From Clostridiales bacterium (GTDB lineage: Bacteria; Bacillota; Clostridia; Christensenellales; CAG-138): a DNA stretch of 64,000 nt. Under the pieces are notes generated by a model, which was not told the origin of the DNA, made no database searches, and saw only the letters and a list, made by a program, of their open reading frames with translations. Position numbers and translations under genes: made by a program. Of the stretch, positions 27,046 through 35,800 are shown piece after piece (position 1 is the first letter of the stretch; each line of letters opens with the position of its first letter). The stretch spans positions 1 to 64,000 of the forward strand of contig JAAYUE010000035.1 of NCBI GenBank assembly GCA_012517905.1, written 5' to 3'.

Positions 27046-27885
27046 GTGAGTTATTTGGATGAAAAGCTTTGGGAACTTGTTGTTGAGGTTGCACGCTCGT
27101 ATTCTGTCGATCTCTCGGTTTTTGACGGAGAATTTCTCGCAAAATCTTTGGCCAGAAAATGCGATGCGTTGGGTATGAAAAACCCATTGCACTATTGCGA
27201 ATACCTGAAAGAAGACGCACGTGAGGCAGAGTCTTACTTTCGTTCCCTGTATATCACGTATACCCAGTTTTTCCGGGAACCGTTTCTATTCGCATATCTG
27301 GAGCACCGAATCATCCCCAATTTAATCCATCATGCTCCTGAAGGCAGCGAAATCCGCGTTTGGTCTGCCGGGTGTTCCTCCGGTCAGGAAGCGTATTCCC
27401 TGGCGATGCTGATCGACGAGCAATTAAAGTCGACGGCAAAGCAATTGCGGTTTCGGATTTTTGCCACGGATATCTCCAGAGAGGCGCTTTTTATCGCCGA
27501 GACGGGCGTTTATCCGGCGGCTGAAATGCTCAATGTGAGACTAAAGCACATGCAGGCGTATTTTTCAGAAACGAACGGGAGTTATACGGTTTCCCGGCGC
27601 TTGAAGGACCAGATCAGTTTTTCTTATTATGATCTGCTGGATGCGACCTCGGCGAATCCTCCGGACAGTATATTCGGCAATTTTGATATCGTGTGCTGCA
27701 ATAACCTTCTGATGTACTACAGCAAGGATGTCAGGCTGTCGATTTTAAAGAAAATAGAAGGGGCATTGGCCCAGTCGGGATTTCTGGCGGTCAGCGAGGC
27801 GGAGAGGGCGTTTGTAAAAAACTATACCGCGTTTCTCCCGACCTTTATCCCGGTTGCCGTCTTCCGTCGATCCGGCGACGCATAA
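27046..27885 (+). CDS. cheR: CheR-type protein-glutamate methyltransferase
   Basis: The 279-residue protein has an N-terminal CheR helical domain with the TYTQFFREP stretch, then a SAM domain with VWSAGCSSGQEAYSLAM near residue 108 and FATDISREAL near 146. CheR enzymes methylate receptor glutamates. The motif usually read as CRNVLIYF is here CCNNLLMYYS, so it is divergent. No chemoreceptor, CheB or CheA gene is nearby; instead a membrane sensor kinase with an MCP-like input region follows 99 nt downstream, suggesting a signalling role outside classic chemotaxis. The start codon appears to be GTG with a weak ribosome site. Confidence 0.88.
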   Translation: MSYLDEKLWELVVEVARSYSVDLSVFDGEFLAKSLARKCDALGMKNPLHYCEYLKEDAREAESYFRSLYITYTQFFREPFLFAYLEHRIIPNLIHHAPEGSEIRVWSAGCSSGQEAYSLAMLIDEQLKSTAKQLRFRIFATDISREALFIAETGVYPAAEMLNVRLKHMQAYFSETNGSYTVSRRLKDQISFSYYDLLDATSANPPDSIFGNFDIVCCNNLLMYYSKDVRLSILKKIEGALAQSGFLAVSEAERAFVKNYTAFLPTFIPVAVFRRSGDA

Positions 27886-27984
27886 CCGGCCCGGTCGGGT
27901 GATCCATAGCCGCATCGGCCCGGTCGGGAGTTCACTTGCCAGTCGTTTCAGAATTGTCCTGTCGCAGATGAGGGGGGAGCCTTT

Positions 27985-30900
27985 GTGAAAAAGAAAAATC
28001 TGACAATTGGCGCACAATTGCTGATCGGATTTTCGTTTGTATTGGCATTTGTCATCGTATTGGGCGTGGTTTCGTCGATACAGACAAATCGGCTTTACCA
28101 GCGGGAAAAAACGCTGTACGAGCATCCGCTGCAGGTGAAGGAAGCGATTGACGAAATCAAAAACGATATTCAGGAATCGCGCATCGCAATCAGAGATTTT
28201 ATTCTTTTTGACGACGAAAACAAGCAGCAAGCGGCGCAGCAGGCCGTGCAATTGTCCTTCAGCGACATCGAAAAACAGTTTGACGTGCTCTATGCACTCT
28301 ATCTGGGGCCGATGTCGGACGTAGACAACGCGTATTCCTCCTTTGAAGCATGGCGGTTTGCCACGCAAAACAGGATGGACATGGCGGAGGCGGGAGATTT
28401 TGAGCGCATCATCGACAGCCTCGGCGACCAGGGAGACGTCGGCAACCTGAGAATCGAGCTGATGTCCGATATCTCGGTTATCGACGATTTTGCGAGCAAT
28501 AAGGCGAACGAATTGAACACGAGCTTCGCCGAGTATTACCAATCCCTGACGACGAGCCAGGCGCTGCTCATTTCCGCCATTTTGATCCTTTCGGCGTTGA
28601 TCAGCATCTATCTGACCCAGATGATTCGAAAGCCGCTGTCGGAGCTGACTCTTCAGATCGGCCGTTTCAGGGAAGGGGAGTTAACCGCCAGAAGCCATTA
28701 TTCCAAGGGCAACGAGTTTGGGACACTATCCGCTTCGTTTAACTCCATGGCAAATGCCATTCAGGCGGATTTGGAGCTGAGCGAAAAAACCTCCCATATC
28801 TCCGACGTGATGCTGAGACACGAGGAGCTGAAAGGGTTTTTCCGCAGCATGCTCGAAGAACTGGCAAAGCAATTCAGCGCGAATACCGCCGCGGTGTATT
28901 TGCTGAGCGACGACAAGAAAAAATATGTGTGCTACGATTCCATCGGTCTGAGCGGAAAAGCGAGGGGATCGTTTGACGCGCAAACGCCGGAAGGCGAATT
29001 CGGCATGGTGCTGACCACGCGAAGACCGCAATTCATCTGCAGAATGCAGGAGGACGAAACGCTGCGCTTCCCCATATCGAGCGGGGAGCTCTCACCGCGG
29101 GAAATCATAACGATACCGATTGTCTCCGGCGACACCGTCATAGCGGTGATATCGATGACCTGCATCAACCGGTTCTTTGAACATTCGGATAAGCTGATCG
29201 AAAACGTGACGGCGACGATGAGCGCGCGGATCGAGGGCGTTCTCGCCTTCCAGACGATCAAGGACATCCTCCAGAAGATGGAGCTGCAGAATCGTGAGCT
29301 GGACGCCCAGAAGAACGAGCTGACCGCGCAGGCGGACGAGCTTATGCAGCAGAATGCGGAGCTCGATATGCAGAGCAACCAGCTTGCGGAGGCGAGCCGG
29401 CTGAAAACCACGTTCCTGTCCAATATGAGCCATGAGTTGCGCACGCCGCTCAACTCCATTATCGCGCTGTCCGGCGTGCTGACGAGACGCCTCACCAACC
29501 AGATACCGGAAGAAGAGATCAGTTACCTTGAGATCGTGGAGCGAAACGGGCGGCATTTGCTGTCTCTCATCAACGATATACTCGATATCTCGCGCATTGA
29601 AGCGGGGCGGGAAGAGATTGAACTAACGGAGTTTGGGATTGCGGGAATTCTTGCCGACATAAAGGAGATGCTCGATCCGATTGCCGCGCAAAAGGGGATT
29701 GAGCTCGTCTACCAGGCGCCCGAAAACGACATTTACCTGAGCAGCGACGAGCGAAAATGCAGACATATCCTGCAGAACATCATTGGAAACGCCGTCAAGT
29801 TTACGGAAACCGGTTCGGTGAAAGTGACCACGCGCGCGGAGGGGGACTTTGTTAAAATCACGGTGAAGGATACCGGCATCGGCATCGCGAAGGAGCATCT
29901 CGCGAGTATTTTCGACGAGTTTCAGCAGGCGGACGGCAGTACGTCGCGCAAGTATGGCGGCAGCGGGCTTGGACTGGCGATTGCGAGAAAGTACGCGGAG
30001 TTGCTGGACGGCTCCATCTCCGTAAAGAGCGCGCTGGGCGTGGGCTCCGAATTTGTGATTTCGCTCCCGATCGCTTATGGCAACGAAATCGTCGGCATGA
30101 AGCCGGCGCAAGCGGCCAGAGACGTTCGGCCCGCCGTTGCGGAGCGGCCCGCGCCGCAGGGGACGGGGAGCACGGGCAAGACCTTGCTGATCGTCGAGGA
30201 CAGCGAACCCGCCATCATACAGATCAAGGATCTGATCGAACGGACCGGACATAAGATTTTGATCGCCCGCAGCGCCGTTGAAGCGTATCGTATCGTAGAC
30301 GAGGTGATCCCGGACGCAATCATACTGGACCTGATGATGCCGGAAATCGACGGTTTCGAGACGCTGAATGCCTTGCGCGCCTCCGAAAAGACAGCAAACG
30401 TGCCGGTTTTGATTTTGACGGCAAAGCACATCACGAACGAGGAATTGGGTCAACTGAAGCGGAACCATATTTCACAGGTCGTTCAAAAGGGCGGGATCAA
30501 CGGCAGCGACTTTATTGCCGCCGTTACAAATATGTTTCAAAAAAACTCGGGTCCGGTAAAAGAAGCGTTCGCCGTTTCGAATACGGACCAAACGGCGCGG
30601 AGCGACGAACAGGCTCAGCGGAAAGAGGGAAAGCCGCTCGTACTGGTCGTTGAGGACAACATGGACAACCGAACGACCGTAAGAGCGCTGCTGATGGATG
30701 CGTTTTGCGTGATCGATGCCGAAAACGGCGAACAGGGAATTGAACTTGCGAAAACAAAAAAACCGGATTTGATTCTGATGGATATCGCGCTTGGCTCCGG
30801 AATCAGCGGAATCGACGCTTTCCACGCCATCCGCAATGCCCCGGCGACCTGCCGCATCCCGATCATCGCGTTAACCGCCAGTGCAATGGTGCAAGAGCGG

Positions 30901-30999
30901 TCCAGCATACTGGCGCACGGATTCGAAGCGTTCGTCGCAAAGCCGATACAGCTCGATGAACTGTTGAAGGCGATCCAAGAGGTGCTGTATGATCGATAA
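27985..30999 (+). CDS. Hybrid sensor histidine kinase with HAMP, GAF and two receiver domains
   Basis: The 1004-residue membrane kinase reads in order: TM helix (about 8-30), extracytoplasmic helical sensor (about 35-190), second TM (about 192-213), HAMP, GAF-like domain (about 275-430), coiled coil, HisKA with phospho-accepting His in SHELRTPLNS near residue 483, HATPase with GNAVKF and GGSGLGLAIARKYAEL, then two REC domains (acceptor Asp in ILDLMMPE near 782 and in LMDIALGSG near 932). It starts at GTG behind AGGGGGGAG. It overlaps the next gene by 11 nt, so its phosphorelay probably ends at that REC-GGDEF-HD-GYP protein. The signal is unknown. Confidence 0.93.
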   Translation: MKKKNLTIGAQLLIGFSFVLAFVIVLGVVSSIQTNRLYQREKTLYEHPLQVKEAIDEIKNDIQESRIAIRDFILFDDENKQQAAQQAVQLSFSDIEKQFDVLYALYLGPMSDVDNAYSSFEAWRFATQNRMDMAEAGDFERIIDSLGDQGDVGNLRIELMSDISVIDDFASNKANELNTSFAEYYQSLTTSQALLISAILILSALISIYLTQMIRKPLSELTLQIGRFREGELTARSHYSKGNEFGTLSASFNSMANAIQADLELSEKTSHISDVMLRHEELKGFFRSMLEELAKQFSANTAAVYLLSDDKKKYVCYDSIGLSGKARGSFDAQTPEGEFGMVLTTRRPQFICRMQEDETLRFPISSGELSPREIITIPIVSGDTVIAVISMTCINRFFEHSDKLIENVTATMSARIEGVLAFQTIKDILQKMELQNRELDAQKNELTAQADELMQQNAELDMQSNQLAEASRLKTTFLSNMSHELRTPLNSIIALSGVLTRRLTNQIPEEEISYLEIVERNGRHLLSLINDILDISRIEAGREEIELTEFGIAGILADIKEMLDPIAAQKGIELVYQAPENDIYLSSDERKCRHILQNIIGNAVKFTETGSVKVTTRAEGDFVKITVKDTGIGIAKEHLASIFDEFQQADGSTSRKYGGSGLGLAIARKYAELLDGSISVKSALGVGSEFVISLPIAYGNEIVGMKPAQAARDVRPAVAERPAPQGTGSTGKTLLIVEDSEPAIIQIKDLIERTGHKILIARSAVEAYRIVDEVIPDAIILDLMMPEIDGFETLNALRASEKTANVPVLILTAKHITNEELGQLKRNHISQVVQKGGINGSDFIAAVTNMFQKNSGPVKEAFAVSNTDQTARSDEQAQRKEGKPLVLVVEDNMDNRTTVRALLMDAFCVIDAENGEQGIELAKTKKPDLILMDIALGSGISGIDAFHAIRNAPATCRIPIIALTASAMVQERSSILAHGFEAFVAKPIQLDELLKAIQEVLYDR

Positions 31000-32950
31000 A
31001 CGCGTGACCGTTCTGGCAGTTGACGACAATCCGGATAATCTTGTCACCATCAAGGCCCTGATCAGGGAGTCGTTTCCCAATGCAAACGTACTGACCGCTT
31101 TATCGGGCCAAAGGGGGCTCGATTTGGCGATTGAACACGATCCGGACGTCATACTTCTCGATATCGTGATGCCGGGCATGAGCGGATTTGAAGTGTGTCG
31201 CTCGCTGAAATCAAACAACCTGTACAGCGACATCCCGATCGTGTTCATTACGGCCCTGAAGGGAGATAAGGACAGCCGCATCAAGGCGCTGGAATGCGGC
31301 GCGGAGGCGTTTCTTGCCAAGCCGATCGACGAGTATGAGCTGATTGCGCAGATTCGCGCCATGGTGAAGATAAAAAGTGCGAATCTGGCGAAGCGGGACG
31401 AGAAGCAGCGGCTTACGATGCTCGTTGAGGAACGGACGCAGCAGCTGAAGCAGGAGCACGTAAAAGCGCTGTCCCTGGTGAAAGCGCTGGAGGAAGAGAA
31501 CGCGATCAGAAAGCAGAGCGAGGCGGCGCTTCGGGAAGCGAAAGATTATTTCGAACTCGTCTTTAATACCAGCCCGGATGCGGCTTACATAGCGCGTCTG
31601 GATGACGGAGTGATCCTGAACGCAAATGAAGGTTTTACAAACCTCTTCGGGTATTCAAAGGATTCGACGCTGGGAAAAGACGGTATGGAACTGACGCTGT
31701 TCCAGAAACTATCGGACCGGGCGGTGATCGAGCGAAAGCTGATGGAGGACGGATACATCGACGCGGTGGAAGTCGATCTGATGCGGGCGGACGGCAGTTC
31801 GTTTATCGGCCTTTTGTCCGCAAAACTGATTGTGCTCGAAGGCAAAGCCCACGTCTCGACCAATGTCCACAATATTACCGAACGCAAGAAAATGGAAGAT
31901 AATCTGTACTATCTGAGCCATCATGATTTTCTCACGGGACTGAACAACCGAAGATTTTTCGAACAAAAGCTGAAAACGCTCGACTCGCCCGATCTGCTGC
32001 CGCTTTCCATCATCAGCGGGGATATCAACGGGGTAAAGCTCATCAACGACGCGTTCGGACACGAAAAAGGCGATCGTCTGATTGTTGAAACGGCCAAGGC
32101 GATGCAGGGCTGCTGCCGGGAAGGGGATATTCTCGCCAGAACGGGCGGCGACGAGTTTGTATTGCTCATGCCAAAAACGGATGCGCCAACCGCGCTGGCG
32201 GTGCTGCAGGCGATCCAGCTGGTCTGCGAGCAGATCAATCAACGCTCGTCGAAAGAGACCTTCCACATCAGCATTGCGCTCGGCTCCGGAACGAAGACGG
32301 ACCCCGACCAGCCGATCGAGACCGTGTTGCGGATTGCGGAAAAATACATGTATCAGCGGAAAGTACTGGAAAGCAAGAGCATGCACAGCGCGGTGCTGAC
32401 CTCCATTCGGGCCACGTTGTTTGAAAAAAACGAGGAGACGGAGGAGCATTGCGAAAGGCTGATCATGCTCTCCAAGATGGTCGGCAGGAGGCTCAATCTG
32501 TCGCAGAAAGAGCTGGACGAACTCGAACTGCTCTCGACGCTGCATGATATCGGGAAAATAGGCATTCCGGAGCAAATATTGAACAAACCGGGAAAATTGA
32601 CGGACGAAGAGTGGATTGAGATGAAAAAACATCCGCAAATCGGCTACCGGATTGCGAATGCGTCGCTGGAACTTGCACCCATTGCGGAGTATATCCTCTG
32701 CCATCACGAGCGCTGGGACGGGATGGGATATCCGCAAAAACTGAAGGAACGGCAGATTCCGCTGCTTTCCCGAATCATCTCAATTGTCGATGCCTACGAT
32801 GCGATGACGCAGGATAGGGCGTATCGCAAAAAGATGGATTCCGCAGAGGCCGTAATCGAAATCAGAAATAACGCGGGGACGCAGTTCGATCCGGAGATCG
32901 CATCGATCTTTCTGGATGAACTGGCGGTCAATCAGGTAAACGCGGGATGA
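30989..32950 (+). CDS. REC-PAS-GGDEF-HD-GYP response regulator (c-di-GMP turnover)
   Basis: The 653 residues form a receiver (1-120, acceptor Asp in ILLDIVMPGMSG), a coiled linker, a PAS domain (about 180-300), a GGDEF diguanylate cyclase domain and a C-terminal HD-GYP phosphodiesterase. The cyclase signature TGGDEF near residue 386 is intact, and REGD five residues upstream matches the RxxD inhibitory site. The HD-GYP part keeps HDIGKIGIP near 518 and HHERWDGMGYP. Both synthesis and hydrolysis of c-di-GMP therefore look possible in one protein. It overlaps the hybrid kinase gene by 11 nt. Confidence 0.94.
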   Translation: MIDKRVTVLAVDDNPDNLVTIKALIRESFPNANVLTALSGQRGLDLAIEHDPDVILLDIVMPGMSGFEVCRSLKSNNLYSDIPIVFITALKGDKDSRIKALECGAEAFLAKPIDEYELIAQIRAMVKIKSANLAKRDEKQRLTMLVEERTQQLKQEHVKALSLVKALEEENAIRKQSEAALREAKDYFELVFNTSPDAAYIARLDDGVILNANEGFTNLFGYSKDSTLGKDGMELTLFQKLSDRAVIERKLMEDGYIDAVEVDLMRADGSSFIGLLSAKLIVLEGKAHVSTNVHNITERKKMEDNLYYLSHHDFLTGLNNRRFFEQKLKTLDSPDLLPLSIISGDINGVKLINDAFGHEKGDRLIVETAKAMQGCCREGDILARTGGDEFVLLMPKTDAPTALAVLQAIQLVCEQINQRSSKETFHISIALGSGTKTDPDQPIETVLRIAEKYMYQRKVLESKSMHSAVLTSIRATLFEKNEETEEHCERLIMLSKMVGRRLNLSQKELDELELLSTLHDIGKIGIPEQILNKPGKLTDEEWIEMKKHPQIGYRIANASLELAPIAEYILCHHERWDGMGYPQKLKERQIPLLSRIISIVDAYDAMTQDRAYRKKMDSAEAVIEIRNNAGTQFDPEIASIFLDELAVNQVNAG

Positions 32951-33017
32951 AATGCTATCGGATGCAGAGATCGGGATTCCTCTTGCGATAGAATCGAACC
33001 GCCCCTGAATGCAAACA

Positions 33018-33044
33018 AAGAACCGCCCTGTCCGGGCGGTTCTT
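33018..33044 (+). terminator. Hairpin terminator between the GGDEF/HD-GYP gene and the VOC gene
   Basis: AAGAACCGCCC and GGGCGGTTCTT form an 11-bp stem with a 5-nt loop. T-rich flanks occur on both strands, so it may serve both converging genes. Confidence 0.7.
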
Positions 33045-33052
33045 GATCGATT

Positions 33053-33937
33053 TTATTTTCCGAGCCTTGCTTTTTCCAGCTCGGCGATGTCCAGTTTTTT
33101 CATGCCCAGAAACGCCTGCGTGATGCGATGCGCTTCTTCCGGCGACGACGACGCGAGCAACCGGCTCAGATGTTCGGGAACGATTTGCCAGGAAACCCCG
33201 AACCGATCCTTCAGCCAGCCGCACTGCTCCGCTTCCGGAACGGCGGAGAGCTTCTGCCAGTAATCATCGATTTCCGCCTGATCCTTGCAGAGCACCATGA
33301 GCGAGAACGCTTCGTTGAACGCCTCGGTTCCGCCCGCGCCGTGATCCATTGCGACAAGCTGCAGACCGAGCAGCGTCGTTTCCGCATAGTTGATCCTGGC
33401 GCGCGGGTCCTTCGCCTCGCCTGGCTGATAGCGGTTGATATATCCGGGATTCGTGTCGAGGAACACGCTGCGGTAAAACGCGAGCGCCTCTTCGGTTTTG
33501 CCGCAGGCATCGCCCGCGAAGAGAAAGCTCGGGCGGATCTTTTGCGTGATTTCGTCGGTTTCGAAGTAAGTCAGTTGCCAGTTGAGTCCGTATTTGTCCG
33601 CCAGCCAGACATACCGTTTGCTGAACGGATACTCGCCAAGGGGCATCAGCACCTCGGAACCCTCTTTCAGCCCCTCATACAGCCGGTCGACTTCCTCCGC
33701 GCTGCGGCAGGTGACCATGAGCGAGATCGAGGGGTTCAGCTGAAAATAGGGGCCTGCGCTGATGGCGGAAAAGCTGACGCCGTCCAGCTCGAAGTCCACC
33801 GTATCCACGTCTCCCGAGGGCGTTTCGTGCAGTTGCGAAATGCTGTTGATGCGGGAGTTTTCAAACAGGGAAACATATAGCTTCGCGGCTTCCACCGCCT
33901 GCGTGTCAAACCAAAGATGGGGGATGATCTTTTGCAT
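33053..33937 (-). CDS. VOC superfamily protein (PhnB-like, two modules)
   Basis: The 294-residue protein has two similar glyoxalase-fold modules. The first begins IIPHLWFDTQAVEAAKLYVSLF and the second FLFAGDACGKTEEALAFYRSVF, each ending in a GLNWQL- or GVSWQIVP-type strand, as in PhnB/3-dmu-9_3-mt proteins. The enzymatic role of these proteins is mostly unknown. The track starts 24 codons earlier; the ATG at 33937 has a strong CAGGAGGAT Shine-Dalgarno and gives the family's N-terminus. It stands alone on its strand. Confidence 0.88.
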   Translation of the reverse strand: MQKIIPHLWFDTQAVEAAKLYVSLFENSRINSISQLHETPSGDVDTVDFELDGVSFSAISAGPYFQLNPSISLMVTCRSAEEVDRLYEGLKEGSEVLMPLGEYPFSKRYVWLADKYGLNWQLTYFETDEITQKIRPSFLFAGDACGKTEEALAFYRSVFLDTNPGYINRYQPGEAKDPRARINYAETTLLGLQLVAMDHGAGGTEAFNEAFSLMVLCKDQAEIDDYWQKLSAVPEAEQCGWLKDRFGVSWQIVPEHLSRLLASSSPEEAHRITQAFLGMKKLDIAELEKARLGK

Positions 33938-34105
33938 TGAGCGATCCTCCTGATCGTTTTTCTTATTTATACGACATTGCGTTTCAGCTGTCTGTGAGAA
34001 TAGTCCCAAGCGGAAAGCATGCGCAACGCACAGTTTGTCGTAAAGGCGGGGGCGACTCTGTCAGCGTGACGTTTCGTGTGACGGAATAATCGCATGCAAT
34101 CCAAG

Positions 34106-34132
34106 AACGCCGCGCAAAACGGCGTTTTTTTT
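34106..34132 (+). terminator. Orphan plus-strand terminator
   Basis: AACGCCG and CGGCGTT form a 7-bp stem with a 7-nt loop and run straight into at least six T. No plus-strand gene precedes it; the VOC gene upstream runs the other way. The interval 33938-34105 contains no gene I can support. Confidence 0.7.
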
Positions 34133-34168
34133 GCTTACGGAATACATGGCGCTATATAAAAAATCCTA

Positions 34169-34197
34169 TTGACAGAAACGCTTTTGAAGAATAACAT
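34169..34197 (+). promoter_or_regulatory. Sigma-A promoter of the antiporter gene
   Basis: Perfect -35 TTGACA (34169-34174), 17-nt spacer, -10 TAACAT (34192-34197). It predicts a leader of about 285 nt before the antiporter ATG. Confidence 0.65.
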
Positions 34198-34203
34198 ATT
34201 GTC

Positions 34204-34490
34204 CGTTTGGAAAAAATGTTCAAACAAGCGAACGGAGCCGTTTTCGTTGACTGCCGACCGAAAGCGGGCGATATCACGGCCATCCGAAATCGCGTGAGAA
34301 CTGCGTATAGATCCATTGCCGTCTGCCCGCGGGCTGTCCTTACCGATGCGATTCGGTAAAGAGCATCCCTTTGGTCGAACGACAAGAGAACGGCGATATC
34401 GGCACAAAAAACGAAAATCATCAATGAAGATGTAAGCGTTGGTTGCGGTTCCTGGTAAGCGCGGCCAACGCTCAATTAATGGGAGATATT
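34204..34490 (+). other. Long, potentially structured 5' leader of the antiporter gene
   Basis: No supported ORF. Visible hairpins include ACCGA-TGCGAT-TCGGT near 34342-34358 and an 8-bp stem AGCGTTGG/CCAACGCT at 34435-34472 that ends just before the ribosome site GGGAGA. This layout would suit a riboswitch or other translational control element, but I cannot match it to a known class by eye. Confidence 0.4.
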
Positions 34491-35726
34491 ATGGAGTATT
34501 ATCTGGTGTTACTGCCGGCGGCGCTGCTGCTGCTGATTTCGAAATTGCTGATGAAACTTTGCGAAAGGATCAATCTTCCGTCCGTGGTCGGCCTTCTGGT
34601 GGCGGGCCTGGTCGTCGGATTGATCAACTATATTCCCGGACAGGATATTTTGACCGACGCCAGTCTGGAAGGCATCGGCTATTTCGCGCAGATCGGCGTC
34701 ATCCTGATTATGTTCTCCGTTGGTCTGGAAACAAAAGTGCAGCAGATCAAGGAGATCGGCGGCCCGGCGATCATCGTGACGCTGGCCGGCGTCATCGTTC
34801 CGATGGGCCTTGGGTTTCTGGTTGCCGTCTGGTGCACCGGCGGCTTTGCTGAACTGACGCAGGACAAGCTGCTGGCCGCAATCTTTTACGGCACCATTTC
34901 GACGGCGACCTCCGTCAGCGTCAGCGTTGCAACGCTGAAAGAACTCGGCAAGCTGAACACGAAGGTCGGCAACACCATCGTTGCCGCCGCCATCCTCGAC
35001 GACATCGTCGGCATCATCGTGCTTTCCATCGTGCTTGCGCTCAAAAACGGCAACTCGGTGGAGGTGGCGAATCCCTGGATCGTTATCCTGAAAATGGTCG
35101 CGTTCTTCGTGATCGTCGCGCTGCTTGCTTCCTTCATCTCCAAGGGATTCCACAAGCTGGACCTGCGGTTTCCGCATCATCGGCTGATTCCGATCATCAG
35201 CCTGTCGCTCTGCTTCATCGTCGCCTATGTCAGCGAACGGTATTTCGGCATTGCCGACATCACGGGCGCGTACATCGTCGGCCTGATTCTGTCCACGAAT
35301 CCGGATTGCCAGTATATCGGCCGCAAAACCGAAATTCTCGGCTACATGATTTTCGTGCCGCTGTTTTTCGGCAACATCGGCATCACGACGCAGTTTACCA
35401 ACTTTAATATGAACATGCTGCTCTTCGGCGTCCTGTTCATCGTCTCGGGTATGCTTGGTAAAATCATCGGATGCGGCGGCGCGGCGTTGGCCTGCCGGTA
35501 CTCCCTCAAAGACTCCTTCAAGGTGGGCATCGGCATGATGGCCCGCGCGGAGGTTGCGCTGGTCACGGCGCAAAAGGGCGTGGAATACGGAATCATCGAT
35601 ACTTCCATCATGCCCTTCATCGTCCTCATGATCATCATCACGAGCTTCGTGACGCCGATCATGCTCCATAAGGCCTATCACAAGGAGAAGCACATGGCGA
35701 CGGAAGCGCCGGCCTGCGTGGGCTGA
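34491..35726 (+). CDS. CPA2-type cation:proton antiporter (NapA/KefB family)
   Basis: The 411-residue protein has about 12 hydrophobic segments. Hallmarks of the CPA2 antiporter fold are INLPSVVGLLVAGLVVG near the N-terminus, the unwound-helix region TSVSVSVATLKELGKL, and the ion-binding aspartate pair in AAAILDDIVGIIVLS near residue 168. There is no C-terminal TrkA/RCK domain, so NapA-like Na+/H+ exchange is more likely than KefB-type K+ efflux. The start at 34491 has GGGAG five bases upstream. Its long leader suggests ion- or metabolite-responsive control. Confidence 0.9.
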   Translation: MEYYLVLLPAALLLLISKLLMKLCERINLPSVVGLLVAGLVVGLINYIPGQDILTDASLEGIGYFAQIGVILIMFSVGLETKVQQIKEIGGPAIIVTLAGVIVPMGLGFLVAVWCTGGFAELTQDKLLAAIFYGTISTATSVSVSVATLKELGKLNTKVGNTIVAAAILDDIVGIIVLSIVLALKNGNSVEVANPWIVILKMVAFFVIVALLASFISKGFHKLDLRFPHHRLIPIISLSLCFIVAYVSERYFGIADITGAYIVGLILSTNPDCQYIGRKTEILGYMIFVPLFFGNIGITTQFTNFNMNMLLFGVLFIVSGMLGKIIGCGGAALACRYSLKDSFKVGIGMMARAEVALVTAQKGVEYGIIDTSIMPFIVLMIIITSFVTPIMLHKAYHKEKHMATEAPACVG

Positions 35727-35755
35727 TTCCGGCAAACAACGAATCGTCTAAGAAA

Positions 35756-35787
35756 AAAGAGCCGTGCGTTTGTACGCACGGCTCTTT
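35756..35787 (+). terminator. Bidirectional terminator between the antiporter and hydrogenase-like genes
   Basis: AAAGAGCCGTGCGT and ACGCACGGCTCTTT form a 14-bp stem around a TTGT loop, with A/T runs on both sides. Confidence 0.9.
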
Positions 35788-35800
35788 GCATTGAGCGGGA

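Noticed and set aside
34152-34475. 107-aa minus-strand ORF in the antiporter leader
   Set aside because: No ribosome site, no family resemblance, and it overlaps a strong plus-strand promoter and leader structures.
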